Source: Alphaproteobacteria bacterium (GTDB lineage: Bacteria > Pseudomonadota > Alphaproteobacteria > CACIAM-22H2). Taken from it: 64,000 nucleotides of DNA. A program made the translations under genes and the position numbers. The notes under the pieces were generated by a model. It had not been told where the DNA came from. It did no database searches and saw only the letters and a program-made list of their open reading frames with translations. The stretch covers positions 35,961 through 99,960 of the forward strand of contig WGNX01000008.1 of assembly GCA_016124335.1 (NCBI GenBank), given 5' to 3'. Shown piece by piece: positions 8,135 through 17,600 of this stretch; position 1 is the stretch's first letter; each line of letters opens with the position of its first letter.

Positions 8135-9121
8135 CTAGTTCCAGCCCGGATGCACGCGCCACTGGTAGGGGGATTCCAGCCGCTCGATTTCCGCCGCCGT
8201 CAGCGGCGGCATGTCGGCGGCGGCCGCCGCCTCGTCGATCTGCTCGGGCTTCGTCGCCCCCATGATCGGTGCCGCCATGTAGGGCTTCGACCACAGCCAC
8301 AGGAAGGCCACCTGCGTGGGCTTCACGCCGCGCGCCGCGGCAATGGCCTTCAGCGCGTCGACGATCTGCCAGTCGCAGTCGCGATAGGTCTCGGGCTTGG
8401 CGCCGGCATCGTTCTTCGCGCGCTCGGTCTCCCCGCCGCCGCCGCGCACGCGGTTGCCGGCAAGGAAGCCGCGTGCCAGCGGCGAATAGGGGATGAGGCC
8501 CACGCCCGCTTCCTGGCACAGCGCGTTCATCTCGCGCTCGTCCTCGCGCTGGATCAGGTTGTGCAGGTTCTGCATGGCGACGGGCCGCGCGTAGTTGAAG
8601 CGCTCGGAAGCCGCGATCATCTGCGCGAACTTGTAGGCCGGCATCGTCGAGCCGCCGATATAGCGCACCTTGCCCGCGCGCACGAGGCCATCGAGCGTGG
8701 CCATGAACTCCTCGACCGGCGTGTGTGGATCAAGCCGGTGGACCTGATAGACGTCGATATGGTCGGTCTTGAGCCGCTTGAGCTGCTGGTCGATCGACGC
8801 CAGCACGTGCTTGGCGCCGAGCCCCGCGAAATTCGGCTTGTCCGACATCTTGATGCCGACCTTGGTGGAGATGACAAGCTCGTCGCGCGGCGCGTAGCCC
8901 ATCAGCGTCTCGCCCATGATCGTTTCCGAGGCGCCGAAATTGTAGACGTCGGCCGTGTCGAAGAAATTGATGCCCCGGTCGAGCGCACGCTTGAAGAACG
9001 GGGCGCTGTCGCCGGCATCGAAGCCCGCCCATGCGCGCCGCCCGCGCGCGCCCCACGAATTCCCGCCAAGGCACACGCGGCTCACCATCAGGCCCGAGCG
9101 GCCGAGCGGAACGTACTTCAT
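8135..9121 (-). CDS. Aldo/keto reductase family oxidoreductase
   Basis: The 328-residue protein is an NADPH-type aldo/keto reductase with the TIM-barrel fold. It opens with MKYVPLGRSGLMVSRVCLGG and has the catalytic set: FFDTADVYNFG (Asp and Tyr), ISTKVG (Lys), and YQVHRLD (His). Cofactor-binding residues appear late in IMGATKPEQIDEA. The start follows an AGGGAGAA ribosome site. It is the first gene of a leftward pair with the solute-binding protein and diverges from an alpha/beta hydrolase gene 82 bases away. The natural substrate cannot be inferred. Confidence 0.92.
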   Translation of the reverse strand: MKYVPLGRSGLMVSRVCLGGNSWGARGRRAWAGFDAGDSAPFFKRALDRGINFFDTADVYNFGASETIMGETLMGYAPRDELVISTKVGIKMSDKPNFAGLGAKHVLASIDQQLKRLKTDHIDVYQVHRLDPHTPVEEFMATLDGLVRAGKVRYIGGSTMPAYKFAQMIAASERFNYARPVAMQNLHNLIQREDEREMNALCQEAGVGLIPYSPLARGFLAGNRVRGGGGETERAKNDAGAKPETYRDCDWQIVDALKAIAAARGVKPTQVAFLWLWSKPYMAAPIMGATKPEQIDEAAAAADMPPLTAAEIERLESPYQWRVHPGWN

Positions 9122-9203
9122 GGGGTGGTTCTCCCTGTTTTCTGTCGGATCACGGCGGCAAGGCTAGCCGCTCGGGTTGCCTTGCGCCAAGCCGTGCGCG
9201 AAC

Positions 9204-10049
9204 ATGGCGGCCATGAGCGATGCGACAGGCCTGTGGGCGCCGCGAAGCCCCGACCGGACCGGCTTTCTCGAGCGCAAGGGGGCGCTCATCTATTACGAGG
9301 ATGCGGGCGAGGGCCCGGCGATAATCTTCGCGCACGGGCTGGGCGGCAATCATCTCTCGTGGTGGCAGCAGGTGCCGCATTTCCGCGCCCGCTTCCGCTG
9401 CGTGACCTTCGCCCATCGCGGTTTCCTGCCGTCCACGTGCGAGGCCGGCGTGCCCGACCCGCTCGATTATGCGGGCGACGTGGCGGCCCTTGCCGATCAT
9501 CTGGGCCTCGGCACGTTTGCCTATGTCGGCCAGTCGATGGGCGGCTGGGGCGGGGTGGAGCTGGCCCTTTCGCACCCCGGCCGGCTGGAGGCGCTTGTGC
9601 TCGCCGCCACGTCGGGCACGCTCGATCCCAGGCAAGCCAATCCGGCGGGTTACGCCGACTGGCGCGCGAAATCCGACGCGACGGTCGAACTGCTGCGCGC
9701 GCGTGCGGTTCACCCGGCGGTGGGCGCCACGCTGGCGGCGGCCAATCCCGCATTCCATCACCTCTACCGGGCCATCGACGCGCTCTCGCACGGGCTCGAC
9801 AAGAACGCGCTGCGCGCCCGGCTGATGGCCACGCGAAAGCGCCCGCTTGCCGATGCGGCCGGCATCAAGGTGCGCACGCTGTTCGTGACCGGATCGGAGG
9901 ATGTGGTCTTCCCGTCGTGCTGCGCAGCTGCGCTTGCCGCCGCATGCGCCGACGCGCGCCACGAGCAGATCGCGGGGGCCGGCCACTCGGCCTATTTCGA
10001 CAAGCCTGCCGAATTCAACGCGACCGTCCAGCGCTTCCTGCGCGGCTAG
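9204..10049 (+). CDS. Alpha/beta-fold hydrolase
   Basis: The 281-residue protein has the canonical alpha/beta hydrolase features: IIFAHGLGGNHLSWWQQVP (oxyanion-hole HGLGG), the nucleophile elbow GQSMGGWGG, a late TGSEDVVFP acid, and the catalytic histidine in IAGAGHSAYFDKP. There is no signal peptide, so it is probably a cytoplasmic esterase, lactonase or dienelactone-type hydrolase. Start choice is uncertain: ATG codons at 9204 and 9213 are both possible and a TTG at 9177 is less likely; none has a strong ribosome site. Its end overlaps the convergent DUF2798 gene by four bases. Confidence 0.9.
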   Translation: MAAMSDATGLWAPRSPDRTGFLERKGALIYYEDAGEGPAIIFAHGLGGNHLSWWQQVPHFRARFRCVTFAHRGFLPSTCEAGVPDPLDYAGDVAALADHLGLGTFAYVGQSMGGWGGVELALSHPGRLEALVLAATSGTLDPRQANPAGYADWRAKSDATVELLRARAVHPAVGATLAAANPAFHHLYRAIDALSHGLDKNALRARLMATRKRPLADAAGIKVRTLFVTGSEDVVFPSCCAAALAAACADARHEQIAGAGHSAYFDKPAEFNATVQRFLRG

Positions 10050-10285
10050 CGGCCGGGCTCTTCGACCACGAGTGCGGCGATGCGCCGGACGATCGGCAGC
10101 ACCACGACGGCGGTGGGGAACGCGACCGCATAGGAAAGCGCCCAGGCCTTCAGCACGTGCCCGGGCAGATCGGCCGCAAGGCCGATCGCGTTGAGCGTCG
10201 CGATGGTTGAAACGATGCCCGACATCAGGAAGGCAAGGATCATCGGCACGACGATGAATGCGGCGCGGGCGGGAAGCTTCTTCAT
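10046..10285 (-). CDS. DUF2798 small membrane protein
   Basis: This 79-residue protein has two hydrophobic helices (AFIVVPMILAFLMSGIVSTI and ALSYAVAFPTAVVVLPIV) separated by a short loop. The MKKLPAR opening, the MSGIVSTIATLNAIGL stretch and the WALSYAVAFPTAVVVLP stretch match the DUF2798 family of small inner-membrane proteins of unknown function. It is convergent with the alpha/beta hydrolase gene and divergent from the SapC gene. Confidence 0.85.
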   Translation of the reverse strand: MKKLPARAAFIVVPMILAFLMSGIVSTIATLNAIGLAADLPGHVLKAWALSYAVAFPTAVVVLPIVRRIAALVVEEPGR

Positions 10286-10377
10286 CGGGTCGTTTCTCTC
10301 TTGGGCGGACAGTCGGGGCGGCGCCCGCCGTATACGTGGACTGGCCTGCGCGCGGCAAGTCCGGCATGCTGGCGTGC

Positions 10378-11085
10378 ATGACGCAGACGCTTTTCTATCG
10401 CCGGCCGGTGGCGCTCAGCCGCGAATCGCACGGCCACATGCGCTACGTGGCGCCGCCCGATTACGGCTTCGCGCGCGCGACCAACGCCGTGCCGCTGGGG
10501 GCCGCGGAAGCCGAGGCGGCCGCGCGCCACTATCCCGTCGTGTTCGCGGCCGGCGAACCGGGCGGCCTCGTCGTGCTGCTGGGCGTGCAGGAGGGCAAGA
10601 ACCTCTTCGTCGACGCCGACGGCAACTGGCGCAAGGGCGCCTACGTGCCCGCCTATGTGCGCCGCTATCCCTTCGCGTTTGCCGAAGTGGGCGACCAGCT
10701 CGTGCTGTGCGTGGACGAGGCTTCGGGCGTGCTGGGCGAGATCGGCGAACCGCTGTTCGAGGGCGAGGGCACGACGCCGCTCGTCGACAGGACGCTCGCC
10801 TTCGCGCGCGAGTTCCAGGCGCAGGCCGATGCCGCGCAAGCCTTCGCCGCGGCCTGCGCGCGCGCGGGCCTGCTGGGCGAACAGCGCGCCGAATTCGCGC
10901 TGAAGGACGGCCGCAAGTTCGCACTCGGCGGCTTCCGCACGCTCGACCGCGCCAAGTTCGACTCGCTGCCCGATGCGGTCTATGTCGACTGGCGCAAGCG
11001 CGGCTGGGTGGCGCTCGCCCACGCCCATTTCGTCTCGATGAATTCCTGGGCCACCCTCATCGACATCGCGACGGGGGAGATTTGA
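10378..11085 (+). CDS. SapC family protein
   Basis: The 235-residue protein aligns with SapC, a family named after a Campylobacter S-layer-associated gene. Landmarks are VALSRESHGHMRYVAP near the start, AAARHYPVVFA, LFVDADGNWRKGAYVPAYVRRYPFAF, LCVDEASGVLGEIGEPLFEGEG, and a C-terminal GWVALAHAHFVSMNSW. No signal peptide is present. The role is unclear, although such genes are widespread in Proteobacteria beside surface or unrelated metabolic genes. The ATG at 10378 gives the family-typical N-terminus. The AT-rich gene downstream begins only one base after its stop. Confidence 0.88.
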   Translation: MTQTLFYRRPVALSRESHGHMRYVAPPDYGFARATNAVPLGAAEAEAAARHYPVVFAAGEPGGLVVLLGVQEGKNLFVDADGNWRKGAYVPAYVRRYPFAFAEVGDQLVLCVDEASGVLGEIGEPLFEGEGTTPLVDRTLAFAREFQAQADAAQAFAAACARAGLLGEQRAEFALKDGRKFALGGFRTLDRAKFDSLPDAVYVDWRKRGWVALAHAHFVSMNSWATLIDIATGEI

Positions 11086-11086
11086 G

Positions 11087-11632
11087 GTGCGTAAAAGGTT
11101 TCCGCACTGTGATTTCCGAGCTGCAACTTTTGATATATTTGTAAAAGAGTTAGGCAGAGTTGCGTTGGTTTGGAATGACCTTCACGTTTCTCTGGCAGGC
11201 TTAGTCTCGCGGGCATTGGGAATAAAAAACGAATTGATCGGAAATACGATTCTCTACTCAATTAATTCTGATCGAAACCAGCGCACCGTGCTCAAGAGCC
11301 TAGTCAATTCTCAAGCAATGGGGCTTGATTTGCCTGCGGCCGCACGCAAAGAAATTTCTTGGCTAATCGATCAATCTGAGAAAATCGAGAATGATCGAAA
11401 CAATCTTCTGCATACGCCGTTCGTCGTGCACAGCAATCAAGTCAGTCCACTGCATTTGGGTGTTCACAAGCGAGGGCTAGAAATCTCTAAGACCAAGGCG
11501 ATCGAATTGTGTCGTTGGTTTTACGATGTCGCAGTCGCCCTAAGCGATTTTGCCGTCGACATTGATGAATGCCTTCGGAAAGGTTCGAGTGATTTGCCGC
11601 GCAGGCCAAAATTGCCAGTACGGCCAAAATGA
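11087..11632 (+). CDS. HEPN-like hypothetical protein, AT-rich
   Basis: This 181-residue protein begins with GTG directly after the sapC stop. It is markedly richer in A+T than the flanking genes, with rare-looking codons (TTA, ATA, AAA). It is helical, with VALVWNDLHVSLAGLVSRAL, SDRNQRTVLKSLV, and a IENDRNNLLHTPF segment. The R104-x4-H109 spacing resembles the R-x4-6-H motif of HEPN-fold RNases, many of which serve in toxin or defence systems. Similar proteins with the WNxLH and DRxxxxH pattern occur in other Alphaproteobacteria as hypotheticals. No antitoxin partner is seen. The junction with sapC suggests the gene was inserted or that its true 5' end is lost. Confidence 0.65.
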   Translation: MRKRFPHCDFRAATFDIFVKELGRVALVWNDLHVSLAGLVSRALGIKNELIGNTILYSINSDRNQRTVLKSLVNSQAMGLDLPAAARKEISWLIDQSEKIENDRNNLLHTPFVVHSNQVSPLHLGVHKRGLEISKTKAIELCRWFYDVAVALSDFAVDIDECLRKGSSDLPRRPKLPVRPK

Positions 11633-11762
11633 AAAAATAGGCCTTTATTCTTGACAACCGGAACGGGTTGTTTCACGCTTCGGGCAGCATCGCCGTGCTG
11701 TTTGACAGCGTGAATAAGGGTTCGCGGCCACGCACAGGAAGTGCGGCGATGGCGCATGGAAA

Positions 11763-11846
11763 AAGTCGTGGATACCCGGCGGTCGCCGGGCATGACCGTC
11801 CCTGTTTTGCCGTCATGCCCGGGCTTGTCCCGGGCACCCACGACTT
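11763..11846. repeat. REP-like inverted pair of palindromic units
   Basis: The intergenic stretch 11633-11935 contains no gene. In it, a unit at 11763-11796 (AAGTCGTGGATACCCGGC onward) is repeated in opposite orientation at 11812-11846 (ending CCCGGGCACCCACGACTT), separated by about 15 bases. Each unit is itself a GC palindrome (ATGCCCGGG...CCCGGGCA in the second). This is the layout of REP/BIME-type dispersed repeats, and units of this wording (GTCATGCCCGGG...CCACGAC) recur in many alphaproteobacterial genomes. A short direct repeat GACAGGTTAC is also found near 11877 and 11911. The pair may act as a convergent transcription or mRNA-decay barrier between the two gene ends. Confidence 0.75.
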
Positions 11847-11935
11847 GCGCGTCACCGGTAACGTCGAACGACGCGCGACAGGTTACCTTCGTTTGGAATC
11901 AACGCGCTAGACAGGTTACGTCGCCTGTTGTCGCG

Positions 11936-13936
11936 TTACTTCTCCGCCATCGCGAAGACTTCGCCGTTCTCGCCGGCCTGCAGCCGTTCGAGGTGGTATT
12001 CGGCAAGCGCGTCGTCGGGGAAGCGCTTGCACAGTTCCTCGAACGCGGCGAGGGCACCGGGGTCCTTGGCCTTCATCAGCTCGAAGGCGGCGAGATAGGC
12101 CTTCGTGTTCTCGTCGCTGGCGCGGTCGGGTGGCAGCGGTTCGTAGACATGGATGGGCTCGCTCTTGCCCTTCACGATCACGCCGCCCACCTTGCGGCAC
12201 GGGATTTCCGGGCTCGCGTCGCGCGTCTGCTGCGTGATCAGGATGCGCGTGCCGAAATACTTGTTGAGGCCTTCGAGCCGCGCGGCCGTGTTCACGGCGT
12301 CACCCAGCGCCTTGTATTCGTAGCGGTCGAGCGAGCCGAAATTGCCGACATTCGCTTCGGCCGTGTGCACGCCGATGCGCGTCATGCCCATGTCGACGCC
12401 CTTCTCGCGTTCGCCCGCGCGGAACTTCTCGGAGAAGGCGTCGATGTCGAGTGCCGCCTTCAGCGCCAGCTTGGCGTGGTCGGGCTGTTCGCGGGGTGCA
12501 TTGAACATCGCGTAGATCGCATCGCCCGTGAACTGGTTGATCGTGCCGCCGTATTTCCAGATCTCGCGGCAGCCGCCGTCGAGATAGCGGTTCAGCACGT
12601 CGGCAAGGTGGGCCGCCTCGAGCTTTTCCGACAGCGTGGTGAAGCCCTGCACGTCGGTGAAGATCAGCGACATCGGCCGGCGGCTCGCCGAAAGGTCGAG
12701 CTTCTTGGGGTCCTTGACGATCTCGGTCAGCAGTTCGGCCGAGACGTACTTGCTGAACACGCCCTGGATGAACTTCTTCTGCTGGCGTTCCTCGCGGCCC
12801 GACCAGGCATCGGAAAGCCACAGCGCAAGCCCCAGCGCCACGATCGGGTCGATCAGCGGGATCAGCAGGTTGCGCCCGCCGGTCATCGCTTCCACAAGCG
12901 GCACGAAGGGATGGTTCGCCTTGAACAGGTACCAGCCCGCCGCCCACAGCAGCACCACCGCCAGCACGGCCCCGCCGAAGCGCGCCCAGATCGGCACGCC
13001 CGTCGTGCCCAGCGACGCGCCGATCAGGGCGAGCAGCGCCAGCGTCACGAGATAAGGGCCGAAGGCGCGGTCCTCGGGCGCCACGCGGCCTTCCAGCATC
13101 TGCGCGAGGATGTGCGCCTGGATCACGATCCCCGCCATGCGGTTGTCGCCGCGGTCGCGGCCGATCGAGAAGGGCGTGCGGTAGCGGTCGGTCAGCGACA
13201 GGTCGGCGCCGATCAGCACGATCTTGTCCTTGAACCATGCCGCGGGCAGCACGCGCGCGGCATGGCTGGGGAATTCGCGGAAGGGCGCGGTCTCGCTGTC
13301 GGGTTCGCCGCGCCACGCGATGACGGTCTGCTTTTCCGGCACCGTCGCGCCGAGGAGCTGGGCCACGCGCGCGGCCACGTTGGGCACGTGCGTGCCGTCC
13401 TTCAGGTCGCGCGGGGCGGGCACGAAGCGGATGATGCCGTCGGTCTTGTCGGGCTCGATATCGGCAAGCCCGCGCCACTGCGGCTTGACGTAGTTGTTGA
13501 GGTATTCGAGCTGCTCGTCCGTCACGTAGGTGGGCGAGTCGGAATAGCTGATCGCGAAGGGGATCTTCAGCGACTGCAGCGTTTCCTGAAGCGCGTCGTC
13601 CTTCTCTTCTTCGGTTTCCTGGTCGAACAGCACGTCGATGAGCAGCGCCTTGGCGCCCTTGGAAACGACGGCCTTGATCGTGTCGGACAGGAACTTGCGG
13701 TCGACCGGCGAGCGGTAGGGAAACGAAGACAGTGTTTCCTCGTTGATCGCCGCGATCACGATGTCGGGATGCTGCGGCTCGGGCGGCGACAGGTTCGCGA
13801 TGCGGAAGTCGCGCGTCCAGCGTTCGGCCGCCCCCAGGAACGGGAAGAAATAGAAGATGCCGAACGTGAGGATCGCGGCGAGCGCGCCGATGACGAGTGC
13901 CGCGGCCGTCCGCTTGATGACGACGGTTGAATCCAT
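11936..13936 (-). CDS. CHASE2-domain class III adenylate/guanylate cyclase
   Basis: This 666-residue inner-membrane sensor makes a cyclic nucleotide. A transmembrane segment (residues about 10-32) leads into an extracytoplasmic CHASE2 domain (about 35-330: IVIAAINEETLSSFPYRSPV, ALLIDVLFDQE). Three or so membrane helices follow (about 335-415), then a cyclase domain from residue 420. The metal aspartates are present (FTDVQGFT, D428; TGDAIYAMF, D472) as is the transition-state pair in LGDAVNTAARLE. The usual adenine-selecting lysine position before GD is Q468 (INQFTGD), a variant seen in other class III cyclases, so ATP versus GTP use is uncertain. It ends an operon that also encodes a cyclic-nucleotide-binding protein, a CHAT protease and two secreted proteins. 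Confidence 0.93.
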   Translation of the reverse strand: MDSTVVIKRTAAALVIGALAAILTFGIFYFFPFLGAAERWTRDFRIANLSPPEPQHPDIVIAAINEETLSSFPYRSPVDRKFLSDTIKAVVSKGAKALLIDVLFDQETEEEKDDALQETLQSLKIPFAISYSDSPTYVTDEQLEYLNNYVKPQWRGLADIEPDKTDGIIRFVPAPRDLKDGTHVPNVAARVAQLLGATVPEKQTVIAWRGEPDSETAPFREFPSHAARVLPAAWFKDKIVLIGADLSLTDRYRTPFSIGRDRGDNRMAGIVIQAHILAQMLEGRVAPEDRAFGPYLVTLALLALIGASLGTTGVPIWARFGGAVLAVVLLWAAGWYLFKANHPFVPLVEAMTGGRNLLIPLIDPIVALGLALWLSDAWSGREERQQKKFIQGVFSKYVSAELLTEIVKDPKKLDLSASRRPMSLIFTDVQGFTTLSEKLEAAHLADVLNRYLDGGCREIWKYGGTINQFTGDAIYAMFNAPREQPDHAKLALKAALDIDAFSEKFRAGEREKGVDMGMTRIGVHTAEANVGNFGSLDRYEYKALGDAVNTAARLEGLNKYFGTRILITQQTRDASPEIPCRKVGGVIVKGKSEPIHVYEPLPPDRASDENTKAYLAAFELMKAKDPGALAAFEELCKRFPDDALAEYHLERLQAGENGEVFAMAEK

Positions 13937-13939
13937 GCG

Positions 13940-14638
13940 CTAGCGTGCCGCCTGCCTGGCAAGCGCGCGCGCCTGTTCCTCGCAGCCCTTCTCGATCATC
14001 CACGCGGTCTGCACCAGCGGATCGGCGAGGCTTGCCGGCATCCGGTGGATCGTCACGGCGGCCTTGTTGCCGCCCACGCCCACGATGTACGAGCCGCCGT
14101 CCACCAGCGGGATGCGGCGGGGCAGGGCCAGCCTGTCGACGGCGGCGGGCCACGAACCCTTGGCGCGCCAGCTGCGGTCGGTCGGCTCGATCGACATCTC
14201 GGTCGCGTCGGCGAATTTCGGGCCCCACAGCACGGGCTCGGCGCCCGCCTGCAGGCAGCGCGCGCCCGAGCGGCCGACATCCACGATCCACGGCTCGGGC
14301 AGTTCGGGCGCATCGCCCGCGGCGCGCACCACACCGAGCTGGGCCACGCCCGACCCGCGCTGGTTCATCAGGTTCTTGAGCGCATCGCCCATGCTCGCGA
14401 CCTGGCCGGCCGCAGGGGCGGGCGCTTCCTCGAACGGGCCCTTGAGCTTCACGGTGCGCCCGTCGTCGGAAATCAGCGTCACGCGCTGGCCGGGGGCAAG
14501 CTTCAGCACCTTCGTGCCGTCGACCTTGGCGCCGGGCGCGAGGTCCACGCCCTTGGCTTCGAGCACGACAAGTTCGTTGGCCGCGGCGGGGAAAGCGGCG
14601 AGCGCCAGAACGAGCAGCAGGACCGGCGGAAAACGCAT
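13940..14638 (-). CDS. Secreted hypothetical protein, FecR-like context
   Basis: The 232-residue protein has a signal peptide (MRFPPVLLLVLALAAFPAAA, cut near ANE). After it come a short beta-rich stretch (LVVLEAKGVDLAPGAKVDG, LAPGQRVTLISDDGRTVKLKGPFEE) that reads like the surface-exposed beta segment of FecR-type or SH3-like domains, then a second domain with WIVDVGRSGARCLQAG and SYIVGVGGNKAAVTIHRMP. I do not recognise a defined family. It lies 3 bases upstream of the CHASE2 cyclase and 10 bases after the CHAT gene, so it belongs to that operon. A periplasmic accessory or ligand for CHASE2 is possible but unproven. Confidence 0.7.
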   Translation of the reverse strand: MRFPPVLLLVLALAAFPAAANELVVLEAKGVDLAPGAKVDGTKVLKLAPGQRVTLISDDGRTVKLKGPFEEAPAPAAGQVASMGDALKNLMNQRGSGVAQLGVVRAAGDAPELPEPWIVDVGRSGARCLQAGAEPVLWGPKFADATEMSIEPTDRSWRAKGSWPAAVDRLALPRRIPLVDGGSYIVGVGGNKAAVTIHRMPASLADPLVQTAWMIEKGCEEQARALARQAAR

Positions 14639-14648
14639 GGACTGTATA

Positions 14649-17600
14649 TTAGCTCGGGTTGCCCGCTGCCGCTACCGGCGCGCCGTCGCCCTGCAGCACG
14701 AACGCGCCCCAGAAGAAAGGGTGCGAAGTCGCGGGGTTGGCCGCCAGCGCCATCTGCGAATCGCGCAGTGCGGCGGCAATACCGCCGCGCATGTCGCCGC
14801 CCAGCCGCTCGAACATGCCCGTGGTCAGCGCCACGGTCTGCGCCGAAGGCACCTGCCAGTGCGTGACGAGAAGGTTGCGCGCCCCGGCGAAGAAGAACGC
14901 CTCGGCAAGCCCCGACAGCGATTCCCCGCCCAGCCGTTCGCCCGAGGCGGCCGTGTTGCACGCCGACAGCACGACGAGGCTGGCGTCGAGCCGCAGCGAG
15001 GCGATCTCGCCGGCTTCCAGCAGCCCGTCGTCGGCCGGGTCCGTCGCATCGATGCGCGGTGCGGTCAGCGCCAGGCCCGGCTGGCCCTGGCAGCGCAGTT
15101 CGCCCGGCAGCAGGCCGTGCGTGGCGAAATAGAGCACGCGGTACTGGTCGAGCTGTCGGCTGCGCAGGTTCGCGGCGGTGGCGGCCGCCCCCATCAGTAG
15201 CGCGTCGCCATCGGCCTTCAGCGTTAGCGCCACGCGGCGCACCTCGTCGGCCGTTTCGGGCAGCGGGGCAAGCCCGCGGATCATCGCGGAGGGAACGGCA
15301 CCCTCGGTGCGACAGGCGCTTGCCAGCGCATCGAGCCCCTTGCCGGCGGCGGCACCGTCGAATTCGGGATTTGCCACGGCCAGCAGTGCACGCGGCGCGG
15401 CCGGGCGTGCGGCAAGCTTTCGCAGTTGCAGGAACGCCGCCACCGACGGCGGGTTGGCGATCGCCACGCGGCGGGCAAACCACGCCACGTTCGAATAGTC
15501 GCCGCCTGCCGCGGCCGCCGGCGGCGGCGCGCTGACAAGGATGCCGAAGGGCAGGCTCGAAAGCGCGCCGCTCGTCACGACATAGAGGCGGTCAACATTG
15601 GCAAGTTTCGCTTCGAAGGGCCCGAGCAGAGATTTGTAAAGCGAATGCGCGAGGCCGGCGTCGAACGGTGCCACGTTGCGGTTGCGGATCTCGAAGGCCT
15701 GACGCAGTGCCTTGACCTGCTCGGCAAGCTGGCCGGCGTCGGTGGAAAGCTTGGCGGCCTGAACGCCTTTGGCGTCGACGAGGAACGCGAAGGCCGACTC
15801 GCTGCCCACCGCGAAGGTCAGCAATGCTTCGCGCGGACGAAGGGCGGCCGTGACGGTCGCAAGGTCGATCGGCCGCGGCGAAACCAGCCGCCCGAAACCC
15901 GGTGCCGCCTTCTCGATATCCGCGTCGAGCGCGTCCACGCGCTTGGTGTAGCCGTCAAGCTCGTCGTTCAGGCGCTTGAGGCGTGCCGCGTCGCGGAACT
16001 GCGCCTGGCGGTTGGTCTCGGCGTCGATGTCGATGCGCGCGCGATCGCGCCGGCGCACCGTCTCGCGCTGTTCGCGCACGAGGCCGGCAATGCGCGCATC
16101 GCCGTCGGCCACGCGCTCGGCCGTGCGCGTGACCGCGCGGCCCATGGCCCCCTCGCGCAGCATCTGGGCAGCGGCGAACATCTCGGCGTGCAGGCCGGCG
16201 GCCGCCGCCGGCACGCTGCGCGCCTGCGCTTCGGCTGCCGACAGGAACGGCTCGATCTGGTCGTAATCGAGCGTGCGCACGGCCTTGTCGGAAAGGACGT
16301 GGCGGAAGGCATTGCGGTAGTTGTCGATCGCGGCGGCAAAGCGCCCTTCCTCGGCCTGCTCGCGACCCAGCGCCAGCAGGCCCTGCGCCACCGGCCAGCC
16401 GCGGGTGAAGATGCGCGCGCGCAGCGCTGCCGCCGAGGCGAGAAGGCGCTCGGCGTTGCGGAAGTCGCCGCGCGCGGCAAGCGCTTCGCCCAGCTGGCCG
16501 ATCGCCTGCGGCTGCCACCAGGGCGGCAGGCCCGGCGTGCGGTCGACGATCCGCCGCGCTTCGGTGGCATAGGCTTCGGCCGACGTTCCGTCGTTCGTGC
16601 GCACGGCCATCGACGAGGCAAACATCAGCGCATGGGCAAGCTCGGCCTGGAGCAGCACGGAGCCGCCGAAGACCGCCCCGCCGCCGCCGGTCTCGAGGCC
16701 CGGATCGACGCCGCCGCCAAGCTGCTGGATCAGGTCGCGGCGGCGCTGGACGGTGTCGCGCGCGATGGCAAGCGCACGCTCGAACTGGCGCATGTTCGCC
16801 GCGTGCCGGCCCAGATAGCTCAGATAGCGCGGATATTCGCCCGGGTCCGGCGAACGCAGCACCAGCGGCTCGGCGCGGCGGAAATAGATGTCGGCTTCCT
16901 CGCCGCGGCCCTGATTTGAAATCTCGATGGCCAGCAGGGTCAGCGTCGTGCCGAGACCGGGATGGTCGGGGCCGAGTGCGGCCGTCTGCAGTTCCAGCGC
17001 GCGACGGAAGGCCTGCTCGGAAGCCGCATCGTTGCCGACGGTGCTGTAATAGCGCGCCAGCTCGATCGAATCGAGATATGCGCCTTGCGAATCGCCGATG
17101 ACCTTGACGCCCGGATACATCGCCTGAAGCCGGTCATCCAGCGCTTTCGCGGCGGCGGGTGCGAGCGTTGCGGGCGCGCGCGCCGCGCCGCCGGGCAGCC
17201 CGCGGCGCATCGTGGCGACGATCGCCGGCAAAGCGCCGGGCTGGCCTTCGCCATAGGCAAGCGATGGGCCTTCGGGCAGCGCCACCGCCAGATAGGGCCA
17301 GCCGCCGTCCTTCAGCGTGCAGCGCGCGACAAGAAGCCCGCTTTCGCCGGGCAGGTCGACCGGCTGCGGCGCATCGCACGTCGCCCGCGATCCCAGTGCC
17401 AGCATCGGCCGGCTCTGCGCAAGCGCGCGCGCGAAGAACGCCGCGCGCGCATCGACCGGCGTCGGTGCGCCTTCCTGCGGGCCGAGCTGGGCGGCGGCGG
17501 CGATCGTCCGGCTCGAGATGCCGCACGAGATGTCGAGGAACGGTGCCTCGCCGCGCGGCTGTCCGCGGCGCGGTTCGGCGCGGCACGGTTCGCCGGCAAG

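Noticed and set aside
12300..14291. Minus-strand 663-codon frame overlapping the CHASE2 cyclase
   Set aside because: Out of frame with the conserved cyclase; Arg/Gly-rich without motifs.
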